Below are positions 1 to 12,894 of a stretch of DNA of 64,000 bases, piece after piece. Every line of letters starts with the position of its first letter. The first letter of the stretch is position 1. The DNA is taken from positions 29,081,381-29,145,380 of the forward strand of contig CM046304.1 in assembly GCA_025267735.1 (NCBI GenBank), written 5' to 3'. The translations under genes were made by a program, and so were the position numbers. The notes beneath the pieces are model-generated. The model saw only the letters and a program-made list of their open reading frames with translations, made no database searches and was not told the DNA's origin. Source of the stretch: Mactra quadrangularis. Its lineage: Eukaryota > Mollusca > Bivalvia > Venerida > Mactridae.

Positions 1-923
1 GTGCGAGGTCAAATGTTGACAAGTGGAGTTCACTGACCGCTTGTAAATAATTGTGCAAGCTTCACTCAAACTGTTGATGATTTGCGTCCGGAACGCAGAT
101 CACTTTTTTTGCGCGGCGTAAATAAGTCAAAGCGACGTTTCTAAACAAGAGTCCACAAAATTATGAGCTGTATGTATAATGTTCACATTTATCGCTCGGT
201 CAAGCTTGAAACTTACAAACATTCACATGACAGGCAATGTCTTGACCTTTTGTAAAATAACACTAATGTCTAAGAATAATGTATAATATCCGTTACAAAC
301 ATTGTGGTCTTACTAAAACGACACCGTAGTACAAAGGGGGACAATAAATCAGGATATTTTTTGCATTTTTTGGGGAAAATGGTCTCATACGTCGTTGAAT
401 GACTAAACATGCGCATGATACGTGATAAGGAAACACGATTGGTGATTTTGATATATAATACATTAATTAGGTTCTTACGTAAGGAGTATGTAGGCTTGTA
501 ATATGTCCGCACATAGATTTGTTGATGTTTATGGGTTTTTATTTGTTTGGGTCGTCAGACCAAACAAATAATGGTAGCGAAATTTCAGACCCGAATGCTG
601 TTAATTGCAAATGCCTAAAGTAGTCCGCTTTTTTGTAGCGGTTACTTCCCTTTACATGGACATTAACGCCGACAAAATTCAGGGGAGATCACTGCGTGAA
701 GATTGTCAAATTGACTGGTCCCCTGCGAACCATAATAGGACAGGGAACCAGATTAATTGTCAAATAACAGGCGCATTAATTTTCAAACCTGCTCAGGGAA
801 GAAAATATAGTTCCGATTGGTCGAAGATTTCTAATATTGTGCAATTATGTAACATTTCCGCAAATTACTAATAATATGATGAAATAATTTTGATTAAACG
901 CACGTCAATTTTGAACTCTTCAA
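1..923. other. Left-edge non-coding stretch
   Basis: No gene is supported here. An open frame of 88 codons at 605-871 (+) has no recognisable motif and no splice or polyA context, and ORFs of this size are expected by chance at this AT content. The only structure noted is the short inverted repeat at 539-571. Confidence 0.5.
539..571. repeat. Short inverted repeat (hairpin)
   Basis: Arms TTATTTGTTTGG and CCAAACAAATAA face each other across about 9 bases. The arms match perfectly over 12 bases. No function can be assigned. Confidence 0.6.
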
Positions 924-1029
924 TTAAGGATTACGGACTCTGAAACCTCGTAATTTTCCGTGTTATTCCGTCCTTTCTCGGAAGGTCACGTTACCGATCA
1001 CATGATCATGGAAAAATACCACGTGATCG

Positions 1030-1037
1030 TATAAAAA
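1030..1037 (+). promoter_or_regulatory. TATA box of candidate unit inside TTAA element
   Basis: TATAAAAA lies about 30 bases upstream of a plausible transcription start near 1060. A CACGTG E-box core lies just upstream (1021-1026). The transcript would begin the non-coding exon that ends at the donor at 1214/1215. Confidence 0.35.
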
Positions 1038-1059
1038 GAACGAAAAAATGGCGGATCGA

Positions 1060-1214
1060 TAAAGCGACAGGCACAGTAGACTTCGAGAATATTTAAATTT
1101 TAAGCGTTTAAATAGTGATTGTGGTCACTAGAATTGTGTTCGATATGGAAAATTGTTAAATGGAAACAAAGGAATGTTTTACTAATTAACTTGTTATGCT
1201 GTGAACACGAACAG
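1060..1214 (+). other. Candidate 5' untranslated exon
   Basis: The right edge is a good donor, ACAG|GTAAGA at 1214/1215. The next acceptor is ATTTAG at 2428. The AUGs in this exon open only very short frames. The frame that joins exon 2 is open back to a stop near 1117 but has no AUG, so translation would start in exon 2. The left edge is inferred only from the TATA box. Confidence 0.3.
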
Positions 1215-1839
1215 GTAAGAAATAAACCTTATTTAAGTAAACGGCGACAATGTGTAAAGAGTTATTTGCACACACCTTAGTACGGTCCTAAATTCCGATT
1301 TTTATGATTACAATTTTTTTTCAGTACCTGTATTTCATAGACACAAATTTTAAGACACAAGAAAGGTTTTATAATCATAAGTTAAATCGCTTTTGGCCCC
1401 TGAATTAACTTTTTGTACATGTACGAAAACTCTTTACAGATTTTTTTTCGAGTACTCTGTACAGTTTTTACTAAAATAATGCAGGACTTCGCATTGTTTG
1501 TGATTTTGATTATTTGTACTGGTGATTAAATTATTTTTATGTTGTATCTAAAACTAAAGATTCCTTAGAAAATCGTGTTCTTTATCAAGACACTTCAAAA
1601 CTATCTAAATGAGTGAGTAGAATCATGAATCATGTCAGACAATTCGTCACCAATCACATTCGCCCTCGTCCATGCTTTGTAAATTAATGACTCTAGATAT
1701 CTGGCTGTATTAATGAAGTGATTGCCTGTATTTTATATTGTATTGTGCATCAATCAAGACAAGCACATGTGTTCATGTTATACATTGCTTACAAGGGTGG
1801 ACTCCGGGAATGTTTTCTAGGAAGGCTGAACTTTTTCTA

Positions 1840-1855
1840 GGGGAGGGGGGGGGGG
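1840..1855. repeat. Poly-G tract
   Basis: A run of 15 G with one interrupting A in an AT-rich background. It could form a G-quadruplex on the plus strand, or be length-polymorphic. Confidence 0.7.
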
Positions 1856-2467
1856 TCCAAACTTTCGAATCACAACCACATTATACATATTTTGCTGAAT
1901 AATGAATTAAGCACCCAAAAAATGCTTTATACTTCAATCAAGAAATGGACAGACCTGTACATTTTGGTAATTGACTTAACTGTAATGTAAATAGACCAGT
2001 TCATTGTTATTGTTATGATGTCTATTAATAGTAACAAGGAGCTGATAAAGACTACAGGTTACCTACAGGTTCGCTGGTTGGCAAGAAATGATAGCGAGTA
2101 AATACAATGGAAACATAGTAATTTTAAATTGCAATTACTTCGTCATTTTTTATCAAACAATCATTTTTTTTATATCACTAGAAAGGTCTTGAAATTCATT
2201 TTGAATATTTAAAAATTATTTGTCAAAAAAGAATTTTTTTTATTGGCGAGCATTTAAACCTAGTGCTTCAAACTGGCAAGAAGATAGGTGGGGGTGCTCA
2301 AGACTGGGCTCAAAGTACATTTTTTAAAATTATGTTAGGGGTTTTATGTAAATGCTACTAAATCAACCTAAGCTCAAGATTTTAGGAAATACAAGCATTC
2401 ATTAATTTGTTTTTGTGTGTTCATTTAGGGACAAGCTCTAGAGGAGACTCGGAAAGCTGAATCAATC

Positions 2468-3547
2468 ATGGACATTATACATCCTGACCTTGGTGTTGCT
2501 TTGTTGTCAGATTATTCTCCAAACTTCAGGTAATCTATGATACATATTATGAGTCTGTATCAATAATTGTAGCTTTGTTCTTGTTGGACTCAGTATTTAG
2601 ATGTTAATTCAATCAGAGTTTTGTTTGTGAGTACATGACCCTTTCAACAACCAAGTCTTATGGGGATAATTCATCTAATCATTGTCCATGAGACATACTG
2701 ACTGCCATCATCTGGCAGCAATTGTTTTTTTTATACATAAGATATCATATTTGGTTGCTTGTATTGAGCTCACAACATCAGTGATTGGTTATACTATTGA
2801 TTTGAAGCGATTTAAATTTAACCACTTGACGATGGAGGCATGTAAATTAAATGACTAGTTAAATTGTCAGTATGCACTGAATTATTTGATGTAAATATTT
2901 CATTTTCAGGCATTGGACTTCAGCCAGATGTGGATTTTGAAAAAATGTCAGGTCCTGTACCATGCAGAGATTTCAAACAAGTAGATATTGGTTATTTGAC
3001 ATTTGATTTAAAAATAACTGATCTAAGTAAGTACAAGAATTGTTTTTTTTAGTTTGATGATTATATTTCTAAATATTTTATCTGATCTCTGCAGTATTGA
3101 TGATACATGAGTACAATTTTCTTGAATGAAAATACAGATGTTTGTCAAGGGATTTTTTCTAGTGTCACAAATTGTGTATTTTTTGTTTTTAAACTGTTGA
3201 AGCAGTCTGTAACATATATGGGTACTGAGTTTGTCAATGAGTCTTTCAATAGTTTACCAGTTATTGAAGAAATATTCCTTGTTCAAATTACCTTCATTTA
3301 GTAAAGTCATTCTACCTGTCTCTATTTCAGTTAGTGGAGGTGAATTTCTCATACAACTCAGATTGGTGTTGTTGATCAGATTATTCCCTTTACCTTATGT
3401 GCAGCTATAGATTCATATTACTGCAACTACACAACAGATCACAGGAATGTGTATGGTTGGTCACATGGATCCCAGTTGACATCAATGCAGCTTGAGACTT
3501 TTTCATCAAGTTGCTTGAATTTTTTTTTACAAAGTGACAGCCCATAA
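2468..3547 (+). pseudogene. Spliced gene-like unit, unidentified, frame broken
   Basis: Exon 2 (2429-2529) follows ATTTAG and ends at GTAATC. Its only open frame includes ALEETRKAESIMDIIHPDLG; the first in-frame AUG is at 2468. A second clear exon (2910-3026, TTTTCAG to GTAAGT) encodes a stretch containing LQPDVDFEKMSGPVPCRDF. The two do not join in phase directly, but a 14-base micro-exon (2617-2630) with AG and GT borders would bridge them. The next acceptor (3330) gives SGGEFLIQ and then a stop at 3408-3410. A different frame from about 3351 to 3547 stays open for 67 codons and includes VDQIIPFTLCAAIDSYYC. The switch falls at CATACAACTCAG and looks like a one-base deletion. I do not recognise the protein family. 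The exons are coding-like, but the frame break and position inside a TTAA-bounded unit suggest a captured or decayed gene. Confidence 0.4.
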
Positions 3548-5066
3548 TGAAAAAAAGATTTGTTTTCCCTGTGTTAGTTTCAGTGTTGTCAAAGTGAATG
3601 ATTGTGACAGACTTTCAAAGTGTGTTGTGGCTATTTGTAACTCTTTAGCTCTATGTCATAAAGTGTATCCTAGTAGGACTGCATATATACACAAGATTCT
3701 TTGGTCTTTGATATTTTGTATATAACATACAATGCTCATGATGCCACAGGTGACAATGAAAAAGTTTAGGACATTTTTGTTTTCTCAATCAGCTGTGTTC
3801 TAAAATAACCAAAATTCTAGAAAAATTGCACAGGACATCTTTTTTTTGACATGTTGAAATTGCTATTTGTATAAATTATATTGCAATTATTTTTCTATAG
3901 TAGCACATTTTATTTGAGAAATTATTTTGACTCTAAAGAAGTTATACACCGGAAATTATTATTTCATTTTTTCTACATTTGGTGACACAAAAATTCTGCT
4001 TTGGCCTAGAAGTTGGATCTTCTATATTTCCTAGCCTGTTATGAATATTGATGAATTTATTTTCTGACATTGATTATTTTATACAAATATATTGTGTAAG
4101 TAATTTTGGGGTAGTTAAATTTGAAATTTTGAAAATACTTACTTCATGCCACTCAGTGCTTGAAATTAACACTGTTCCGAAAATATTAATAATATTGTTT
4201 TCTCAATAAGTATGAGATAAAAGTCGCTCATATTTCTTCTCAAGAATTATCTATTATATAAGACAAGATTGTGCAAGTTTGATGAATATTGAATTCTTAT
4301 GAAAAATTTTAAGATGTGTTAAAAATGTCTTGTTGGGAACATTGTAGACTAATTTGACCTTTGCCGAGGACTTCAAAGGCCATAATTTTCAGAAAAAACA
4401 CAACAAAACAAACTTGGCAAATTGCATTTAATATTTTCTTGTATACACATAAGTAATTTTCTTGTTTTTTATTGATTAAGGTGTAGGTAGAGCATGTTTT
4501 TTACTGAAAAAGAAAACTTCCATAAAAAATATGTAAAATTATCTCCCTTGAATTTTGTCACTAAAGTCATAAACAAGTATAGTGTGAATAAAATAGACGG
4601 TAAAAGTATCTTAAACTTTGTTATTTTTTTACTCATACATTGTAGAAAATTTGTATATATGTTTATTTGAGCCAAACTTTGTAGAAATACCTTAAATTGT
4701 GGTTGGAAAATCACATATTTTGTTACAACTTCTTAAAAATGACCTTTGCCTTGGGTCATTAATCATTATAAATGCATTTTTCCAATCTTTCTTGCAATGT
4801 TTTCCTATCAAGTTGTATTTTAAAGTAAAGGCATAAGTTATAGGAACTTGAGAAAGTATATTTTGTCATTTTAACAATTGATTTAGCAAAATTATAGGAG
4901 ATTTAGTAACTCTAGGTGTTGTAATTTTTTATATCCTGCCCGAAACTAGGGGTGCTGACTAAAAATCCACATGAATCAGTTTTCGAACGGTAAAAGTTGT
5001 ATTCTGTTGTCTTTTTGAATGCTTTATATGAAAATATAGATATGATAATAAAATTCAAATGTGTGG
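3548..5066. other. AT-rich interior of the TTAA unit
   Basis: No coding exon, repeat or promoter is supported here. The open frame on the minus strand at 4469-4714 is compatible with chance. Confidence 0.5.
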
Positions 5067-5087
5067 TTCAGAGTCCGTAATCCTTAA

Positions 5088-5955
5088 AAGGCGTTTGTCT
5101 ATGGGTTAGTTTATATAACAAGTTCAATTTGTCACGTGATCAAACCACGCTGAAGAGTCAACAGAACAACCCACGGAGAAGAAATAAAGGAGGTTTTACC
5201 GTATTAACGCCTGATCTCGAACCTCACCTTATCACGAACCTTTCATAAAAAAGTTGTTTACTTTGCAACGAAATTGAATTGAGTATGACGTCATCAACTC
5301 GTGTGTACAAATGTTTTGTAAACAACAGACACAACTACAGCTGTTAAACGAGAACAATGAGCAAGAAACAGGAAATTAGAATGAATATTTTGATATTGTG
5401 ATCACCTTTCTGATATTCTGAGACCCAAACAAATTCAGCGCCTTCTGTGCTTTGATTTTTGTAGAAGTTAGGCAATTTGACATAAATATGATTCGTTTAA
5501 TGAATGATCAGTTTGGTCAGAGTTAAGCATCATACAGTGTAAATTTATGACAATTACTGGAAAGGCAATGCCTTGGACGCTCTTGGGCAAAACGTTATAC
5601 AAAATGTTCACGAAAATAAAGACGTCGCGTCATAAGCGGAAGCTCAAAAGCGTAACTTCAAATATAATAAATTTACATCCTACATTTGTATATATTATGA
5701 TTTATACTTTCTTGTTACTTTTTTAACATGCGAAAATACTTACATTGTATTTTATTCAAATACATTTTTGTGTTCAAATATGCATATACGATGGTTAACA
5801 TTTTTGTATACTATCGAACTACATTTCAATATTCTACCAGCCATTGCTCACCGACTATATAAACAAAGCCGTACAGAGCCATAAGCACTTGCTAAACGTC
5901 AAATACCATCTATATCAGCAATACATCGTTTTCCCACCAAGACTACTCACACTAG
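5088..5955. other. Non-coding stretch
   Basis: No gene or repeat recognised. A CACGTG-type palindrome (TCACGTGA) lies near 5131. Nothing else stands out. Confidence 0.45.
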
Positions 5956-6136
5956 TACAGTACAACCTCTCTTAAGCAACACCCACTGGGAGGTACTAAA
6001 GTTTGGTGCTTTTTAGAGGGTTGTTCTTCTACAGAGGTTAAATTCAATTAAAATTACACCAAAGGGTAATATCAAAAGCTGTTTTTGTGCAGAGTATTTG
6101 CTCTGTAGAGGGTCGTTCTGTAGAGGTTATACTGTA
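5956..6136. mobile_element. Tc1/mariner-like MITE
   Basis: The left end reads TACAGTACAACCTCTCTTAA. The right end, reverse-complemented, starts TACAGTATAACCTCTACAG. Both ends are flanked by TA, the mariner target. At about 180 bp with no ORF it is a non-autonomous copy. The internal GAGGGT-TGTTCT motif is partly repeated near the right end (GAGGGTCGTTCTGTAGAGG), giving longer imperfect terminal repeats. Confidence 0.7.
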
Positions 6137-8139
6137 TACCATCTTTGTGTCCAAAGTTTTATGGTTTAATTGTCTGAAAACTAACAGATAATTAACTAAT
6201 TAAGAAAATGCAGGTAAAACATAAATATTCGTATGTTTTTCTTTCCTGACACATGTCGGCGATATTCCGCTTGCAATTTTAAACAAAGGTAGATGATTAA
6301 TATACATCACTGCTTGAATACAGCGGTCCGACTAATTAATTAGTATGTTTGAAAAATGACTTTTGTCACGGAGTGTCGCGTTGATATAGTAACAATTAAA
6401 TATCCTGCATTTTGTATGTTGTTATTTTGCATTTGCATTCACGTCGCAAAATAGTACAAAGAAATGCAAAACCATAATTATCATTTTGTGCGTACAGTAA
6501 CACCTCGATACAGTGTCTTATCATAGAGTTTTGTGTATATATTGACACAGTTGAAACGCGATAGTGAGACCAACGAAAATCAAAAATGTTTCGTTTAAGG
6601 TGACCTCGCAATGAAAAATAATCTTTTTGCACTTTTTTAATTTTGAACTCCTTTGATTTTGTAAATATTTATAAACACATAATTACTGAATTGATACGAT
6701 GTATAACACAGTTAAGCTATTAGAAAAAGCGTTCCGCATGTTTCCGAAAAAATGCGGAAGTGATTTGACTTTTTAAGGATAACTACTGGGTTTTTTAATC
6801 ATAACATTAAAACGACGTAGATTTAGTAAAACTACATATAATCGTTTTTAAGATTTTATAACAATCACATTTAGTTTGTAATAATGATGCGAAATCATCT
6901 TGTTTTGAAACATGACTCAAATATAAGACAAAAACCGACCTAAGCTAAGTCGACACAGTCAAATGGTTTTCAAGGATAAAATTAAATGTGAACAAAACAA
7001 TTATATAAAAAAATATCAAGGTTGATTTTTGTATCGTGTGTGTTTGTTTTTTCCGAGGCATTTGACAGCTTAACATGAAATGCTCATTGACCTACGACCT
7101 TTCTAGTGCATCTTGTGGTACGTGCAATAACATATAAGAATAAATTAAATAAACTTTGAAAAGTACTCATTAATTATTGATTCAATTAATATTGAATAAT
7201 GTAACTCTAAATGTTTGTGGTTAGTTAACGAAGAATGATACATAATACAAAATATTCATATATTAAGATGCATGAATCTTGTATGAATAAATGGCAACTA
7301 GTAACCTTTTAAAATATTGATATATTTTGGTAAAAATGACCAATTATGATTGACAATGTACAAGAATATATTTACATAATACATGCATGTTATTGGAGTA
7401 AAACTACAGTTTACAATTAAGTTTGACGCCGACAATGTGCCTTTTAGAAATGTCATGTAGTACATTTATATATAAATGCACATTGTACCATTGAAAAATA
7501 CATGTATATAAAAAAGGAAAACATATATTTCAAGATTCTAAGTTAAGTGAATTGTTTCAGTGTTATTTTTTTATAGTTATACGTGATCGTGTTTCGCATG
7601 TAAACGGTGTGGTAAGTTGACAGACAAAAATGTTCTGTCCATAATTCCAACTTTTTTATATAGTCCTCTAGCAATAAGTTTTTTTTTAATTAGAATTTAA
7701 ACACTAGAACAAAACATGAAATTAGTTAAGTAAGAAACTGAAGAAAAAAAATTGAATATAGGTTGCTGCTTTAACTGTGGGACAATTTTTAACGATTACA
7801 TCGAGGGTTGTTCACAAGACTGTAGTAACTCGCTCTTTACCACAATACACTTACTACAGTCTTGCAGGCAACACTCAAAGTGCAATGTAAACCAGGGAAT
7901 AGAAAACTTTGCCAATTAATGGACATGGAAATTTAATAAAATATATTTGGAAATAAAAAGAAATATTCTTAAGGCACCCAAAATTTATTGCAAGAATACT
8001 GTATTTTGTATAGGTATCGGTAAAATTCTTTTCTCAAATTATACTTCAACAAAATATCAAATACTGCATTAGAATGTTTGCGAAAGTTTTCTAAGTGCGT
8101 AATAAATTTGCTTCTTATACGTATTTCTAACATAGTGAA
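6137..8139. other. Non-coding stretch
   Basis: No gene is supported. An imperfect inverted repeat at about 7808-7873 pairs CAAGACTGTAGTAA with TTACTACAGTCTTG. The 78-codon frame on the minus strand (6396-6632) shows no motif. Confidence 0.45.
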
Positions 8140-8437
8140 AACCCGGGTCGATAGCGCAGTTGGTAGAGCGCTGGGATTTGGATACTCGTGCCCGAGGGGG
8201 TGCGGGTTCGAATCCCACCCGGGGAGGTTATACCCTTCCATGAAAATTTGACAATAATGTCGATTTTCCTCCATTGATTAGATAATATGGAGAAGTTTCC
8301 GGCCTTGTGGAAGGGTAGGTGAGTACTGGTTATAGACAATGGTCCAGGAAAGCTAGGTTAGGTGCGCTGGACGCCGTGAAATGACCTAAAATTGTGTTGA
8401 TACGGCGTTAATTCCAATAAATAAATAAATAAAATAA
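8140..8437 (+). mobile_element. tRNA-derived SINE, family A (full copy)
   Basis: The head carries RNA polymerase III boxes: A box TAGCGCAGTTGG near 8151 and B box GGTTCGAATCCC near 8205, followed by an acceptor-like CCCGGG. A roughly 200-bp tail region follows and ends in an (AATA)n-type tail. An 11-bp target duplication, AACATAGTGAA, flanks it (8129-8139 and 8438-8448). The same tail sequence recurs at 51650-51830 (-) and 60769-60976 (+), and a decayed full copy lies in C1q intron 1 (33446-33640). Confidence 0.9.
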
Positions 8438-8448
8438 AACATAGTGAA

Positions 8449-11400
8449 CATTATTTGGAAAAGTTGTGCGTTTGCTTCGCGATCTTGCAATAGTGATGGC
8501 AAACATATATAAACATGATACAATTTAAATGGAAATAAAACTTTCTGCGAAATAATCAAAATACTTCAGTTGAGTTTCGAGAAAAAAGGAAAATATACCA
8601 TTCATCAGAATGGCAAAATAAAGGTTTTGAATAGGAAACTATTCAGCAAATAATCAAAGATTTCAATGTTGACACATGATAAAAAATTAATAAAATGCTA
8701 TGCATAATGATTAAAACTCAATATCGGCCATTACAAAATGAGAAAAAAGAAAGCGCTATATAAAAACCAACGAAATAGAAAAAATAAGATGAAAAGATCC
8801 ACACCTGTTACGCTTGTGTCTTGGATGAACTATACTGGAAGAGAAAGATGGTTGTTGGCTGTGGTGTTCATTATTATTACTTTCTACAGAATCTTTGCGT
8901 TCTTTCATGTTACACATCTGATTGTTATTTTAACACTAAAATCTATCTGGCAACTTCCTGAGTATATCCGTGAAAATATGGTGTTTTCTGGATTTAATGT
9001 ATATTTTTCTAAGTCCGTAGTTTTTTTAACAACATACACCTCAAAACAGCATCAAGAAGGGATATACATTTATCATATAAAAAGTCCGATAAATGCTATA
9101 CAATAATTATGAATAAAAAAAATCAGAAACTAAACTAAATTAACTATCAAGTCGATTGCACTTTCATGTCCGTATAATTATTATACACTGTACCGGGTAC
9201 GCGAAGAAAAAATATAAAAAAATCAGAGAGTTTTTGTATAAGTCCTACAGGATATTTGCCAATACGTTAACATGCTTCTACAGAAACATATTTCAATTTT
9301 TTTGTAAGCACTCCAAATGCAAACTCAAATGCAAAAATGCTAAACACCAAATAACTGTTCACTACAGCATACAACACCAAACAACTTTTTCTCCACCGAA
9401 GTCTTCCGGCAAATTTTTACTCCTGGCTGAACAATGACCAAACACAACAATGTGAAAATGTACAGTCTAACAATACGCTATATAGTTACATAAAAACAAC
9501 GCTTGTCAAAGCAAGAAAAGAGATTGACGAATAAACAGAATAGGCTGTCAGAAAAAATGACAGCTATATAATAACTCACGTTTTGTCATTGTGGTGAAAT
9601 TTTGTGTATTCCCACATTAACCCTTTTATATTACATTACTACTGACCAATGTTATGCTGTTTTACATGTAGGCTTACCTTTTCTATACAATTGTGACATG
9701 CATCATGTTCGCCAGGTATTTGTTACTACTCGTACAACTCGTATCATTAACTGTGCGTTTTTGTGCGTTTTTACGTATTCTAGATATTAACGAATAGGAT
9801 TTATTTAGATTTTACACCTTTTAACTTACTTTTTGAAAAAAAATACGGCGGTCACCTTTCCAGGTTTTTGAACACTTAACATTTCTTGCTTCTCCTTTTT
9901 ACAAGGAATCGAATGCTTTTCCCTTACGCTTATGATATCATAAGAAGCGAAATTGTCAAATAAGCATATGGATATATATTTTCATAAATAAATAAGTTAA
10001 ATAATAATAAATAATAATGATGTACTCACACTTCCGTTGGTGAAAAAATGCTTTGTTTCTAAACTTAACGCTTTTATACTTTGAGTCATACAACTCTACC
10101 ATTAAAAATAAAAACCAAGAGACGAAAAAACCTTGTTCTTTTTGTGAAGAAAACATGTTTTAAACAAGTTACCATTGCGTTAAACAAATCTAAACATTTG
10201 TTAACTCAACATGTCAAGACCCTGGTACATCTGAATAACAGTTTTAGTGAAAAACATAACTTTTAGTTCACTTAAAAGTTTGCTACATGAATTTTCATAG
10301 CCAGTTATCATAATGTAGCGCGCAGATATTGTGCTTAAGTTAGCCTTCCGTGACTAACAAAGAAGTAAAAGAAATGACTCCTACTAAAAGCTTAATAAAT
10401 AAATGGTATATCTGTGCATATTATATTAGGAGCGCTAAATATTTCAATAACATCCATGCATTTAAGAAATAGGTACAAAACATCGATTACGTTTTCTTTA
10501 TACAAATGGATGCCTTTAAAAAAAATAGTTAATCCAATATTGCAATATTTAACTCTTCTTATACGCTATGTTCGTCAGGACCCAAAATAGCACAGACGGG
10601 TAGGTAGAAGGAAAATGAGCAATTGAAAAGGGCAAAGAAAAAGTTCACTGGTTCAAGACCTAGCGTGGCCGTAATTTTTTATATTTGAAAAATAAATAAT
10701 ATACATGTATATGTTACATTAATAAATACGTGCACATGTATATACTTATACATGTATAGGTAACATTAGGAACTTGAGATATATACATTGAACCTATAAA
10801 ATGAGAACTAAAGTGAATAGACTTTGATATTAACTATCTCATATATATTTTTTGTAATTCAGAGTAGTACAACATGAATAGAAAATTTATTACCATCAAT
10901 TTTAGAATAAGGGAGTCTTTACGGAGATAAGTCACCTATGTAACTGATGTAATTTTGCTAAAAATATTGATATGACTACCGTGGCTCTTCTTAAAGTTTA
11001 TATATTTTGTGAGATGTGAGGCCCAAATGGTATTAAATGACAGCCCTGAACTAATTAAAGATAACGCCTTATGTTATACGACAAATTTTTAACATTTGAA
11101 AAAAGAAAAACTTCTAAATACATGTATAGTGCGTACAAAATAACAAAACGTGTCTTGGTAAACATTAAAAATGAGACAATTCATTTCAGGGGTAGGCAGT
11201 AATGAAAATAACATTTGTGTAATTCATTTTAACAAAATATGCATGGTTGATAAACCACCACCTCTTGGCAAATCATGCTTGTTATGGTAGTACGCTTTCC
11301 ATTACACCACCAACTAAGACACAATAAAACATATCATAATTGTTTATTTTAAAGTCATCCTGGGCATCCATCGTCGTTGATTAGTTCATTGTATTGTTAT

Positions 11401-12872
11401 TATAAATAGTGTTTTGTTTTTTGTTCGAACTATATCTGACAATATACAATACATTGTTTTTAAAAACAGTTATAGATGGGACGTGTGGCTACAGAACATT
11501 GGATGTAACATGTAGTTTACACTGATGTTGTGTAAAATCAATCATTTATCAAATTGAATGACAATCACCTGTCTGGTAGGTGTTATATTTAATTAAACAA
11601 ACGTGTTGATGTAGCTAATTGATACATCAATTAAATGAGTTGTCTCAAGCACATAGATTCTTGGTTCGGTTTTAGTATTGTTTTCTTTACCTGTCCTATT
11701 AGCTCACTCAGTAGCGAGTCTGAAGAATAATGAGATTGTGTATGAGTTTAATGGATCAGAGTATTTCGAATTTACTCTGAGGTAATGCCACCGTCAATTT
11801 CATCAACTGGACAAACTCAAGCGAGCTAGAGGATGCGAGGAAGTACCAGAATCAAACACATCCGATCTGTGACCAAATATGAAAATATCGTACATACAGA
11901 GGCTCAATTCTACATTGTATAAAAATGTCATTAAAATTATGTCAGTTAATTAGTTTTCACTTTTAAAGTAAGAATTATTCGTCATTGTGCAACCAGTTTA
12001 AAAGGTGGATGACACAAACTGGGTGTAGAACTACATGTAACAATAAAATAGAGCAATAATATATACTCTACATCACAACTGTTAGGCGCTAAATTTATGT
12101 AAAACATTCATTACATCTTAGAAACAACTTTATACATCTGAGAGTAGGCGAATATGTATCATCAATGTAATGTTTCGAGCGCAATAAATACAGTCATAAA
12201 ATGGATATTTGGACGACAAAAACTGTGATTTTTCTTGTACCTTTGGTCACGTGATGGCATCTATTTGGCCGCTTACATTAACAAAATGGCCGCTTACATC
12301 AAATGCAACAGAAAATGACAAATATCTTAGCGTAAAAATATCAGACTGCTCTAAAACACTGAATGTAATGAATAAATTCTAAGAAATATGCGTGACGATT
12401 TAAATTGTTACACGTTGGCATACATGTCTCGGCGTAAATTGTTTTACTGGTTCATGCAGCGTTGTAATCTCACACAAAAACGTTTTGAAAGCGTGTTTCC
12501 TAAACCGGTGGTTTGGTTTACTTTTACGCACAATGTTTTGCTTGTTTCATGGTGGGCAGTTAACATTTTTATTGCTTCCATGGTGAGGCTTATCTAGAGC
12601 ACTTGACATAAGTATTTCAGCCAACACTTATATCAAGAACAAACCACAATCAGCGGTTGACAAGTGTAATACTTGATTTAGCGACAAAAGAATGACGGGT
12701 GGCATAATATATTCCAAAATCTAGACAACTAGAGTGAGATAGAAATATGTCAACCCTCGAATTTATTAGTTCACTATCTGCTGAACCTACAAGACAGGCT
12801 ATTTTGAGGTCATGTAAGAAATTCAACGTTGGATATCATTGGCTGCTGCATTTAATTTAAAAGTGAAGGGTC
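8449..12872. other. Long AT-rich intergenic stretch
   Basis: No gene is supported. A 122-codon frame at 8738-9106 (+) begins with a lysine-rich segment and contains a hydrophobic run, but one ORF of this length is about what chance gives over 64 kb of this composition. A possible decayed tRNA-related head on the minus strand lies at about 11246-11318 (GGTGTAATGG with a B-box-like GGTTTATCAACC). The sequence GGCCGCTTACAT is directly repeated near 12266-12299. Confidence 0.4.
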
Positions 12873-12893
12873 TTATATATATATATATATATA
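12873..12893. repeat. (TA)n microsatellite
   Basis: An uninterrupted TA run of about 21 bases directly abuts the left end of the hAT fossil at 12895. Confidence 0.9.
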
Positions 12894-12894
12894 T

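Larger units (their letters stand above)
924..5087. mobile_element. TTAA-flanked inverted-repeat unit with internal exons
   Basis: Bases 928-944 (GGATTACGGACTCTGAA) recur in perfect inverted orientation at 5067-5083. Each end is immediately flanked outward by TTAA (924-927 and 5084-5087). TTAA duplication is typical of the piggyBac and Kolobok superfamilies, so the 4156-bp interval has the architecture of one DNA transposon. No transposase reading frame is visible. Instead the interval holds a TATA box, a splice donor and several candidate exons on the plus strand (1060-3547). The simplest reading is a non-autonomous element that captured part of a host gene. The alternative is two solo ends of the same family that landed at either side of a resident gene. 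Confidence 0.55.

Noticed and set aside
6490..6620. Second mariner-like MITE starting TACAGTAACACCTCG
   Set aside because: The right end does not form a matching inverted repeat with TA flank.
8145..8222. tRNA gene
   Set aside because: A and B boxes are present, but the sequence is the head of a SINE with target duplications and an A-rich tail.
8738..9106. 122-codon plus-strand ORF with a hydrophobic run
   Set aside because: Length is near the chance maximum expected for this AT content; no motif, splice or polyA support.
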